Below are positions 35,001-46,000 of a stretch of DNA of 64,000 bases, one piece after another. The notes under the pieces are model-generated. The model saw nothing but the letters and a program-made list of their open reading frames with translations, was not told the DNA's origin and made no database searches. Positions within the stretch are counted from its first letter, which is position 1. Every line of letters begins with the position of its first letter. The translations under genes and the position numbers were made by a program. The DNA comes from Watersipora subatra (taxonomy: Eukaryota; Bryozoa; Gymnolaemata; Cheilostomatida; Watersiporidae). The stretch is from NCBI RefSeq assembly GCF_963576615.1, contig NC_088708.1, positions 5,518,001-5,582,000 of the forward strand, written 5' to 3'.

Positions 35001-38000
35001 TAGTTAAGCATTTTAAGCTTCCTCAGTCATATTACTAGTCAATTCCTATGACTAGCTGAGTTCAGCCTTTCAAGATGAGGTTAGTCAAGCTGTCCATTAC
35101 AAGATTAAAAGGATCTGTTGCTTAGCCGTATGATTGATTTGTACAACTGGCTTTCAATTTCGCATATTTAGGCCACAAAGGCATTGCGCAATATTTATAT
35201 TCAAGCTTACAAACTATTTCAGCCATACGCACGCATGTTCATTATATGTATGTTTCAGCCATACGCACGCATATTCATTATATGTATGTCGTGACCAGAA
35301 GGTTTGTTGAGATAACCTATAGCTATTCATCTAGTTATTATGCAAATCCTTCAAATTAGATATTCATTCTCTATGCTTAATCTTGTACTCTATCACTGTT
35401 CAAAAGAAGAAAACGTTTTTTGTCATGCGCATTACGGAGAACACCCCCGTCTATACACAGGTTTTTCATAAAGCTGAAAATACCAGAGGAGAATTCAAAG
35501 TTAACAGGTAAAATCATCAAATACTTCGCATTAAATTGGATGCTGTGTGGCAAATCTAAATGTGTAGCGTGCAACTTTAGCAGTTATCAGGGTGCCCATA
35601 TAATCTCCCACTGGTGTTTTTGTTACGGGTAGCATCAGTGTTTGCTGCATGAGGAGGGTCATAGAGAAACATGATATCCAGTCATCTGGTAGACTGTAGT
35701 GCTGTGGCCTCCTCTTATATCATCGATACCTGATATCTTAGAGGTCTGACTCTTAACACTCTGATGCACTTCTAATCATTCCTCATAGTCTAGTGTGCTC
35801 ACCTATGTTAGTCCAGTTCTGCTTTCCCTCGTTTTTGCTGTTTTTTTCCTGGGAATGCTAAAAAGTTGAAGTGTTGAGGATGTCTTAACTTCTCGCTTAC
35901 AAGCCTCTCTTCTGATTGAGTTGTTTACACATTACTGCTGGCTGCATCTAACAGAATACTTTAAGAAGATGGTATTTCTATTTCATTTACTACATGGATG
36001 TATTTCAGTTGTTGCAACTTGTTGATGCGATGACAAGCAGTTACAAAGTTGCGTTTCTGCTAAAATATATCTATACTTGTAGGAAACACCGTGTTTGCAA
36101 ACATAGATTGTGACTTATAACATTGGGTTGTGCAGTTTCAGTTATTTGCTGGGAATCTTTTCTTGCTTCTAGATGGTATTCTTTGGAGGGATAGAGAGTT
36201 CTCTTAGAAGAGAAGTCTGGCCTTTTCTGCTGCACTACTATCCGTATGACTCTACTTACAAACAGCGAGAGGAAATACGCAGAGATAAGCTCTTGCGATA
36301 TGAAAAGATTTGTTTAAAAAGGTGGGAGACCCTTTGTGTTAATGCTCTGTCTTCCTATTGCTTAAAAGTTTATTGAGAATATTTGATTGATTTAGCATAA
36401 ACAGTAATATTTTTGTCCTCTACAAGTGTTGCTAATATGGGTCATGATCACAGAAACCATGGTTAAGTCGGGATTGTAAGATTTGGAGTTATCTACATTA
36501 GCAGAAAGAGAAAATTCTCACAGTTATTTTGCAAAAAGGTTTTTGATTCTAGCTTAATTACAGCAGATTTTATGGTCAATAAACTGAATGCGCGTTTACC
36601 ATTAGTGCGAAAACATAGTTCCGAGAAAACTGGTGTTAAAGTTTGAGAAACGAAAACCAATGCCCAATTTTGTTTACATTTCAAAACGTCATAGCAACCA
36701 ATATCAAGAGGTTGTGATATTCATCTAGATTTCTGTGTTTCTATTCAAAAAATTATGCTGAATTCAAAAATCTAAACAGATTTTAGCTGGTTGTCACAGA
36801 AATAGCTATATATTTATAAGAAAATGTATTACTTAATTTTGTAGATATTTAAAACGGCTTGGCAGTACCGCGATATCGAGCACAGCAAAATCTTCAAAAA
36901 AGTAACAACAGTAACATATTGCACACTATCGGTCCCTATATACTTCGATGTTGGAAATTCGAATAATTATTCTTGTAATTAAATCTGATAATAATCCTAT
37001 AAAATCGAATAATTATTCTTATGATTAAATAATGTAATAATCTTTTAAGAATTGTTAGGAAAATATAATCGTAAATCCCTTTACTTTTACTGCTTTTGAC
37101 ATCAATTGGAACCCCAAAGTACTGATTATAAGTGTCCAAAATGTCAGAGTTATCTTTAAAATCGGCAAAAAAGAAACGATAATATTTATCGGACGCCATT
37201 TTTCAGTACTTCCTGTTTAGCTTAGCAACGGTTTTAAGAGGGTTTTTCCGAGGGTTGAAGACTTCTATTGGCTAAACTGTCTTCAGATTCAGAAAGATCA
37301 CTTTTTGATTGGTCCAGATGCACGTGTTACAAAAATCATTACCAGTATTATAAATTCAGTTGGTGCAACTTCAATGTCGGATAACTCAACTTCGTGACTT
37401 GCGACTTAATCATGGTTTCTGTGACCGCGACACATATGGTCTTTTTCCATTCTTGAACAGTCGTATTGCTGGGAATATATCTTATTTATCGCTATTACAT
37501 AGAACACTCGGAGGCAACTAGTTACAGTCAATAAATCGTACACGGCACAAACCAGTCATAAATTAAAAAAGACGTTTTTGTGAATGACATAGAGCTTTTC
37601 TTTTTAGAAACATTGCTAATGTGTGTCAGTATGCTTTGACTTGATGTTTAGCGCAACAGATTAGTACTATTACACTTTTTAAGTTTTTGATGACAGGAAA
37701 CTTTCAATCACTACTAAGATTGAAAAATGGCATGCAGACTTTGTGACCCAAAGTGCAAAGCCATGCACTACTTTCCTTTCTCGTATGGCATGAGACACTT
37801 GTGGGTGGTCCACTCCACATGAGTGAAGTTTCGCACAGAAATTGTTTTTCTCATATAGCATACTCAGGCTGGTGCATCTTCAAGGGTTTCATGGAACTAT
37901 GTTAGTTATTTGTCTCTGAGGCTTCAACGCTTGGTGTCATCTCTAATAATACACAAACCTTGACTGGAGTTGGCTGCATTCTAGTTCGTATTATCTGAGA

Positions 38001-41000
38001 GCAGCACTACTGAGTGGACGTGTTCAATTTTCCACTATCTAGTTATCTGAATTAAAGTATGTTGAAATCTACATGCAGGCGTAAGCTGTCCATGAATGAA
38101 GCATGGAGGGCAAGATTTTGGAGGTCTGTCCAAAATACGGTAGAAAAGGATGTGGTGCGTACAGACAGAGCCCATCAGTTCTACAAGGGTGATGGGAATA
38201 CTAATGTTGAGAAACTCAAGGAGATATTATTAAACTATGCAGTAGCTCATCCACACCTGGGCTATACTCAGGTTTGTCCTATGGGGACTCATCCCCATCT
38301 TGGCTATAGTCACAGTCGTCTTTTCTTTCTCATTACTTGTTTTGCCCAGCTAGCGGTTTGCCTTGTTGCTATATAAGTTGGAAATAACGACCAAATGTGA
38401 ATGTTCTACGAATCACTGTATCATCTAACGCAAGGCTACAAATGAGTAACTGAGCCATGTTTGCTGCAAGTATATCATTGCATGTGAAACAGTATTTAAC
38501 AGAAGCTTTAAAGTATGTTTTCGACACGCATCTAAAAAGGCAACTCTTAAATGGCAGCAGTTATGTCGAATTCTTGGTATTTATAATCAGCTGCAGCTAT
38601 AAGAAATTTAGGGTGCTGTGCAACTGTTATAAGTTTGGTTTTCATGGAAGAAACCCACTTTCAGATATACAGTACGATTTCAAGTGAAATCGATCTAAAA
38701 TATTGTTACAATATAGTCATAACAATAAGGGGGTGAAAGTCTGTATGTTTAATAATATTCCAAGATGTAGTTAGAACACTTGTAGTCATGGCATATTCTA
38801 TTGTTCTATGCATATGCGAAAGACTGTAAACCAATCTTTCTTTTCCTGCTTTCACAGTCGTACTTTTATTAACACTGTTCTATTCCAGTCCAGAGTTACT
38901 CTTATCTTTTACCTCTTGTAATTGAGATCATTCCTAAGTCTCTCATTGCTAGTGTTTGTATCACAGCTCTGCAGTGTGCAGACTCCACTGACTGGGGCGT
39001 ATTGTTTGTATTTACTTAACTGTTAAAGCGTCAGGGTATTTATTCTTATGGTTATTTTACTCCCACTGTAGTCTGGCGTCTACACGAACTGCTCTAGGTA
39101 TGTTTGTTTCTGCTCCTCCTAATCCCCTCAGGTCTGATCTCTATAGCATCCTGTTTGTAACATCTGTTAAAGGGAATGTCTGACCTGCTTTCCCCGGTGC
39201 TAGTTCAAATAGAGAATGAGTCTGATGCTTACTGGTGCTTTGTCGGTCTCATGCAACGAACCATATTCAACAGTCGACCCAAAGATCTTGACATGGATAA
39301 GCAGCTGGTAGGTAAAGACTGTTGTCTGTTGGTTTTACTGTAATCATTATTCATCTTTTACCGTGTCTCAAATATTATTTATCTTTGGTTGATTAATGAA
39401 TAATCAAGAATCCTTTTTCTACCTATATGAATCAATCACGGTTTAGGACTACATCAAGGTTAAAATACTACGAGTGTCAGGCCTTGATACAGTCTATGTA
39501 CGTGTTCAATATTATAAGGGAGATACTTGAGATGGTTTCGTTTCAACGTAAATCTACTGCTACACATTTTAACTGGTTATCCTTAGGTTCACTATGCCCT
39601 ATATAGCATATTTACAGGGGAGTTGTGCCCACTTTTCATATTGAATAATGCTTTCAAACTATAGTTCAGCAGTACTCTTGCTGTCTGTTAAATATGTTGG
39701 CATTTTGCATTTTTCTCACAATTTACAACATTTATGTTTGGTTCTTGAAACAAACAGGTGGTATTTTTATTGTATCGCACAACATGTGCATAGTGCATGC
39801 AAATTGTGGAAAAAGCCTTCCTTTATAGAACTTTTGCCCTGCCAATATGTGAAATGGTAGTCATAGAGTTTACATCATCTTACAGCAACAGCAGGCTCCC
39901 CTTTGTAGCTATCAGTACTGTTTTAGAGGCTCTTTGAAAAGGGATCATTTGAATTCCCGTTAGCTCTCTATATAGAGTTTTCCATTAATTGTGTTTTAAT
40001 TTGGAACGGTTTGAAATCCAGCATCACTCATTAAGTTTTAAGATTCCATCTTTGTTACATTACATCCGCAAAATTTTTGTGCCATTAGGTCTTACCCTCT
40101 AGCGGCCATTAATGTAAGTAGCCATCTCGTGGTAGAACCAAGGCATTGGTCAATATTGCAGCTATACCTCAAGGAGCTCCTACGGTTGATGCAACCAAAG
40201 TTCTACCAACACTTGATGAAAGTAGGGGAGGCAGAGGGTCTTCTTTTTGTACACAGGTATTCTGTTATAGAGTTTGCTCTCAGGGTTTTTAATGTTTCGT
40301 AACAGCCAGTGTGTATTTTACAAAGCATTCTATATGGAGTTATTTTATCCATTTGGCGTGAATAACGTGTAGGAACTCTATAAACACTACGATGTATTTA
40401 TGCTGTGTGATGAGCGCTCTGGGGCTGGTCAGTTTGCTCAAACACTTTCAAACAGCACTTGAAATTTCTTTTAAAAACTGAACAGCTGTCAATTTGATTT
40501 GTTTAAAAACTCACACGAATAGCTCCATAAGGGAATTTTGACCTAGTCAATAACGTTAATGGTTCGTGTTGTTGATCTTTTTCGTTTGATATAGTTTTGC
40601 TATTATTATCTGTATGATGGTTTTGTGCAGGTGGGTGCTGCTCTGTTTCAAGAGAGAGTTTGTGGAAGAGGAATCACTCACTATATGGGAGACTTGCTGG
40701 GCCAACATACAAACTGATTATTTTCATCTTTTCATTGCGACAGCCATTATAGAGCTCTACACTGATGACGTACTGACAGAGGACTTGCCTAGTGATGAGA
40801 TGTTGTTACATTTCAGTAGTCTTGCTCATAACATGCAGGGCCAAGCCATCCTTGCTAAGGTATGTCTTGCTCATAGCATGTAAGATAAGACAACCCTTGC
40901 TAAGGTACAGTAGTCTTGCTCATAATATGCAGGTCCAAGCCATCCTTGCTAAGGTATAATAGTCTTGCTCATATCATGTAAGATAAGACAACCCTTGCTA

Positions 41001-41971
41001 AGGTACAGTAGTCTTGCTCATAATATGCAGGGCCAAGCCATCCTTGCTAAGGTAGGATAGTCTTGCTCATAACATGTAAGATAAGACAACCCTTGCTAAG
41101 GTACAGTAGTCTTGCTCATAATATACAGGGCCACGCCATCCTTGCTAAGGTACAATAGTCGAGCTCATAGCATGTAAGATAAGACAACCCTTGCTAAGGT
41201 ACAGTAGTCTTGCTCATAATATACAGGGCCACGCCATCCTTGCTAAGGTATAATAGTCTTGTTCATAACATGTAAGATAAGACAACCCTTGCTAAGGTAC
41301 CGTAGTCTTTGCTCATAACATGTAAGGTATGACAAATCTTATTAAGGTTCAGTAGTCTAGCTCATAACCTGTAAGATAAGACAACCCTTGCTAAGGTACG
41401 GTAGCCTTGCTCATAACATGTAAGGTATGACATTCCTGCTAAGGTACAGTAGTCATGCTCATAACGTATAAGGTATGACAACCCTTGCTTACGTGAGTAG
41501 CCTTGCTCATAACATGTAAAGCATGGCAACCCTTCCTGAACTAGAGTTCCGTTCTCAAGATCTCACTCTAATCATTGTTTATTATTGTTAACCCATGTGT
41601 AACGCATGCGGGATGATAAATACTGATCAACTACTGATGTCTCAGCAGCTACATGTATGTGGAAAGGGCTAAACTAATATGGTCTAGTTATAGCCAATGG
41701 CTTTTTCATACCATCATACACACTGACACTCATCTCAGCTAGATTCCAAAACTTAACTCTTTTTATGTAGGCCAGGACTCTTATGCATCAGTTCAGGCTG
41801 CTAGAGACCTTGCCATGTACGCTTCAGAATCTCTGCTCCACATGTTCGGTTGGGATGTGGGATAGTGGACACGTGCCCGCAGTGCAGTGCATTGGACATG
41901 ATAGCATAGATGGTTGCCCATACATGGGTGTGTCTTCTCAACCACCAAATATGCACGGCATTATGCAGTAA
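29053..41971 (+). CDS. TBC1D16: TBC1 domain family member 16, Rab GTPase-activating protein, 10 exons, 831 aa
   Basis: Exons: 29053-29259, 29447-30380, 30647-30819, 31758-31937, 36173-36321, 38079-38271, 39173-39307, 40162-40256, 40631-40859, 41771-41971 (TAA). All junctions are GT-AG and keep phase; 2496 nt in total. The N-terminus has VLDGEIVYSKNNVCVHS and LILHWVPN, diagnostic of TBC1D16. Exon 2 is a long acidic Ser/Thr-rich linker. SLRLFFAEGGNNCGQLVIAS starts the conserved middle. The TBC domain spans about 500-740: GGIESSLRREVWPFLL, VEKDVVRTDR with the arginine finger at R575, and GYTQGMSDL with the glutamine finger at Q612, whose codon ends exon 6. The C-terminus is VGMWDSGHVPAVQCIGH. 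TBC1D16 accelerates GTP hydrolysis on Rab4A/Rab5-type endosomal Rabs; that is known for the vertebrate protein. It is slightly longer than human (767 aa) because of the linker. ATTAAA at 42517 may be the polyadenylation signal. Confidence 0.96.
32641..33411. mobile_element. Foldback DNA element with about 315-bp inverted arms
   Basis: Left arm 32641-32955 begins CACTGTTTCCATGATGCGCA. The right arm, 33096-33411, is its diverged reverse complement and begins CACTATGTTTCCATGATGCA. Shared blocks include GCAGCCCCCTCCAAAGTCGA, GAGAAGAGAAATTGTATAAA, TCGATCATGGATACCGAAC and AAGTAATATATTATTTAAA. The spacer is about 140 bp. The arms differ by scattered substitutions, so the insertion is not very recent. 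No protein is encoded; target duplication not clear. It lies in TBC1D16 intron 4, and its transcript would fold into a long double-stranded RNA. Confidence 0.88.
33737..34068. repeat. AT-rich 14-bp tandem repeat
   Basis: TATATGATTATATT is repeated about 23 times, with TATTGATATG and TATATTTATATT variants. TBC1D16 intron 4. Confidence 0.95.
36448..37424. mobile_element. Non-autonomous DNA transposon with CACAGAAACCATG terminal repeats
   Basis: The left end TCACAGAAACCATGGTTAAG is inverted at the right end (reverse complement TCACAGAAACCATGATTAAG, then TCG). The element is 0.98 kb and lies in TBC1D16 intron 5. The minus strand at 36936-37199 holds an 87-codon frame (YYRFFFADFKDNSDILDTYN, then VKSSKSKG) whose diverged equivalent is in the truncated copy at 16205-16668. 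No transposase motif was recognised and no clear target duplication was seen, so the superfamily is open. Confidence 0.78.
40819..41530 (+). repeat. Minisatellite (about 49 bp) derived from the 3' end and splice donor of TBC1D16 exon 9
   Basis: The exon's last 41 bases (GTCTTGCTCATAACATGCAG, then GGCCAAGCCATCCTTGCTAA, G) and the following GTA form the first unit. About 14 further units run to about 41530 in intron 9. Two unit types tend to alternate: type A keeps ATGCAGGGCCAAGCCATCC, type B has ATGTAAGATAAGACAACCC. Nearly all end in CTTGCTAAG|GTAC/GTAT, copies of the true 5' splice site. Units decay toward the distal end. Confidence 0.92.
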
Positions 41972-43031
41972 ACTGAACAGAGCATTCCATTTGTACTTAG
42001 TATCCATGGCAAAAACTTAGCCTGTGTTTTCGGTATTTATGTGCTGCTTTGGATTGTCACAAGTGGTAAACTGTTTTGTTGCTATTGGGTATATCTCTAC
42101 CATTTTTGTTTTAGCAATATCTGGTTTTCGCAGTTGTATTTAGAGGTAATAGGACTCCTTCCTGACCCTGTGGTTATATTATTTATTTTTGCAAATATTT
42201 TGTCTCAAGACTTTCACTTTTTACCATTTATTTTGTGCAATTCTCGGAAGTTGGTACTACATTTTCTGACAAGCTTTTATCTACTCTGTTACATGTTTGT
42301 ATGCCATGTCATAAGATTTTAATTGACCATGTCTCTTATTTGTTACAAATCATAACCAGATTGAACATACCAAATTCCCACATGGATATCAGTGCAATCT
42401 AGTATTTTTATTTTATTTTCAGCATACAAACAACACCTTCAAAATTTTCATAGTTCTTAATAGACTGCTTCAATATTTCACAAACATGACAACTGTTTGT
42501 TTCATTGTACATTTTTATTAAACTTATCTGATTATGCCGTTCAGTAGCAAGTTAGATTACCACAATATTACTGTCAATATACCAGTGCAGCAAGTTTGTT
42601 GGGAATGTAATAGCAGCCACATAAGCCACTGCTGTGGAATTAAAATTTATTTATTACAAGATGGACAACTTAAACAGTATAGAGCACTTCTAAAATATGT
42701 ACTGTATACATGAAAAAGCGCGTCTTCACAAGACTGTCGGCTTCAATTCTTGCGCAGAGGAAGTATGCTGTGTCCTTCAATGTATTCGATACATCTTCTC
42801 TACAACCTATCATATCCCTCGACCTCGCCTCTGTATAATACAGGGTTTTGATTGACACGTATGAAGGCTAACGATATAGCGAGCAGTTCTGAAAAAGACC
42901 GGACCTTTAAAAGTTGTTATGATAATTTGACGGGGGTATAATGAAACGTTCTAACAAACTTTGGTTGCCCACTCGGACTAATAATTCTTCTCGTCGTGGC
43001 TTTTTGGTAATTTCTACAACATCTGGTAGTC
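41972..43031. other. 3' UTR of TBC1D16 and spacer to HM13
   Basis: T-rich DNA with no gene seen. ATTAAA at 42517-42522 is a candidate polyadenylation signal for TBC1D16. About 1.06 kb separates the TBC1D16 stop from the HM13 start on the same strand, so the HM13 promoter lies in roughly the last 500 bp. Confidence 0.5.
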
Positions 43032-46000
43032 ATGGCGGACTCATCGTTAGAAAATGCCTCGGAAACTGTAACTAATGCAACAGCAGAAAAGATTCCAGCA
43101 TCTCCAGAGGGAATGCTTTTAGCATATGGTGCTCTTTTTAGCATGGCTGTAATTTCTATTTATATTGGATCTTTGAAGTCGATCAAATATCATAAAAAGC
43201 AGCAAGTAAGTAATTTCACATGCCAAATATATTGTGTCATGAAAAGAAAATGTTTATTTGCTTAATTTGTATATTTAAGATAATGCTAGGAGTTGACAGA
43301 AAATATTCAGATGTTTTTTAAACGAATGGTATCAGCATTGATCAGTACCTTCCCATTAGCAATTGTTGCAGTCGAAGAGAATGTAACCGGCGGTCCTGTT
43401 CGTTGACATAGATCAAATCATCTCATCATAAATTATGTAAGATCAAAGCTATTGATAGCTCATTACATAAATTTCTGAAGCTTTTAAGCCCATGTCTCTA
43501 CGTCATTAGAGCAACCTAAGCTTACGGTGATAGATATAAAATTTATATAGACTTATAGAGTTTGAGACGTACGGTAATTCAACGATCATAGGACATGACG
43601 AAAGGTTTTGACATAGCCCCGCGCTTGATATATTCATGTGCAATATAGCTGTCTTATGATGCATGCATAAACATATCCAAGTGTGATTCTCACGGCGTTT
43701 GGTTTGTTCTCCAATCATCCTAACACTTAACAGACCATTTTTGTTTAATTATCATACAAGTGTAAAATATAATAAATACTTGTAATAAATATGTAAAATT
43801 ACTTACTCTGTTTAGAAACAGAGTAAGTATTAACAATACAATTTGGTATGAAATATGATAGTATTGACTAGCATTTGTTGCTATCAGCTACAAAAAAAAC
43901 ATTTCTCTTGTGCTGCTATGATGTATGGCGCTTTACAGTGCCTCGCGTTGCGCGTTCACAACTCGAGTTGTACAACTGGAGTTGTGAACACGCAACACGA
44001 CTTTTCAAAAGTAAGGTGCAATATATTGGTATTACGGTAGGATAACTGTAGATCTGGTTATATTAACAATGGTACATCAATAGGCACCCGTTAGCTAATA
44101 GAAATTAAACTATGTATATATGGACTGTAAAACTAGAACTAAATGGCGAATTATAGTGTGCCGAGTTTGCAACTTGAGTTGTACAACTCGAGTTACACAA
44201 CTCGAGTTGTAAAACTCGAGTTGCAAACTCGAGTTGCGTAAATATAACTCGAGTTGTACAACTCGAGTTGCACAACTCGAGTTCATCAAAACCCAAGCCG
44301 AGTTCTTTCAACAACAACTCGAGTTCAACAACTCGGCTTGAGAACATCTCATCTCATCGTTTCATTTTCTTTAGCTACCCTACAGGATGAAAATATTCGT
44401 TGGTTATAAAAATTCGCGATTTCGCGAACAGGCAACTCCGCGAATTATAAAATTCCGTGAATAATTAGTTCTATTTTTAATCACAAGGGAGAATAACTAC
44501 TGCATTAAATTAAAAACTAGCCGCTAGGCTGGTTTTTAATATAAATATTAAACGTAGTTGAGTTTCAAAACATTTTTAAAATCATTGCCTGGGCTTTTGA
44601 GCTAACACCATTGCCAATGCATCACATTTCCTTACAAAATTATTCAAGGTTGTCACAAGATATGCAGAATAGCGTCATCGCAAAAATAGCCACTAGGTAG
44701 AGGTACTAAACGTAGCCGAGTTCCAAAACTTCTTTGAAATCATCGCCGGGCTTCGAGTTTTATTGCCATTGCATCAAACTTTACAAAATTATTCAAGGTT
44801 TTCACAAGTTACTCGGCATGGCTTCGTCATCGCAAAAAATCTCTCCTAGTATTTTTACATTGAAATCAACTCCATCAATCTCTAATACCGAAGTTGAGGA
44901 CGATCCTGATCTGGACATTATGGTATGTATTTGCTTTGCAGTGCAGATACGTTTTTACGTTTTTCTATAATTAACTGCATTAGTTAATTATTTTGTTTAA
45001 ATACTGATCGCTTTCATTAAATACTTCAGCTATTGTTTTTGCACTTATTAATATTTTTCTTTTTTGTGTTTACTGCAGATTGAAAATGAAACAACCTACT
45101 CCGATTACGAAAACTAGAGACAAGTAGTAATATTCACCGTGGCAGAAATATTGGCAGAGAAGCAACCAGTCAACCTAGACCCCTTCATCGACAACAACTC
45201 CTTGATATCGCTGCAGCAAACATGATTAAATTATATATTTTATTTCATGTATAGATATATTATAATTTATTACAAAATTGAGTGTACAAATAAAATGTTT
45301 CAAATACAAATACAATTTTACAAACAATGAATGGAGTAAATATAAACAGTTTAGTCTATATGGCGGTTGTCTAGAGCAATAAAATTAAACTGATACTCTT
45401 GATAAGTGAATACTAGCGTTTAATGGTGCTCTCTGACTAGTTATTTTGGTAATAGCAGCTCTATATCGCTGTCACTGTCTTGGGTAGATGTTAAAGGCGA
45501 TTCTCTCGCTACTACATGGCTGGTAAGGAAGTTATCATCAGAACTCTCCTCGTAGCTTACTATTGCAAAGTTCTGCCGGTTGGCCAAAGGTTTGTGCTCG
45601 TAAAGGCGTATTTGTTCCTTTTTTTTAAACAGATATATTTTCCTCGTAAGTAGCTGCGGTCACTTCTACCTCAATTTCCAGACCTCCCTGAATAATTGGT
45701 GATCTTTCAAGAATGGCATATACCACCCTTGCAGTCATTGTGCTTGCGTGTATGATGAAAAATCTCTCTCTCACACTAAAACAAATAATGAAGCAGTAAG
45801 GATGGAAAAAATAAATATTGCGTTATACCGAAGAACCAAAGTAAAATTCAACTAATTTAGTAAATGGTTTTGAAAAAACTCATTACTTACCAAAAATTGT
45901 TGGTTCATCAAAGGCCTCCAAATCTATGAATATTCGTAAAAACCTCTGAACGCAGCAAAAAATTTATAGCTTAGCACGATCGACCCGTAGTTGTAAGCTA

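Larger units (their letters stand above)
31938..36172. other. TBC1D16 intron 4 (4.2 kb) with repeats
   Basis: Contents: a C-run/AATATTTATATC duplicate at 32400-32442, the long-arm inverted-repeat element at 32641-33411, an AT-rich 14-bp array at 33737-34068, and a 37-bp direct duplicate at 35218-35290 (TTCAGCCATACGCACGCATG unit). No coding sequence was seen. Confidence 0.7.
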
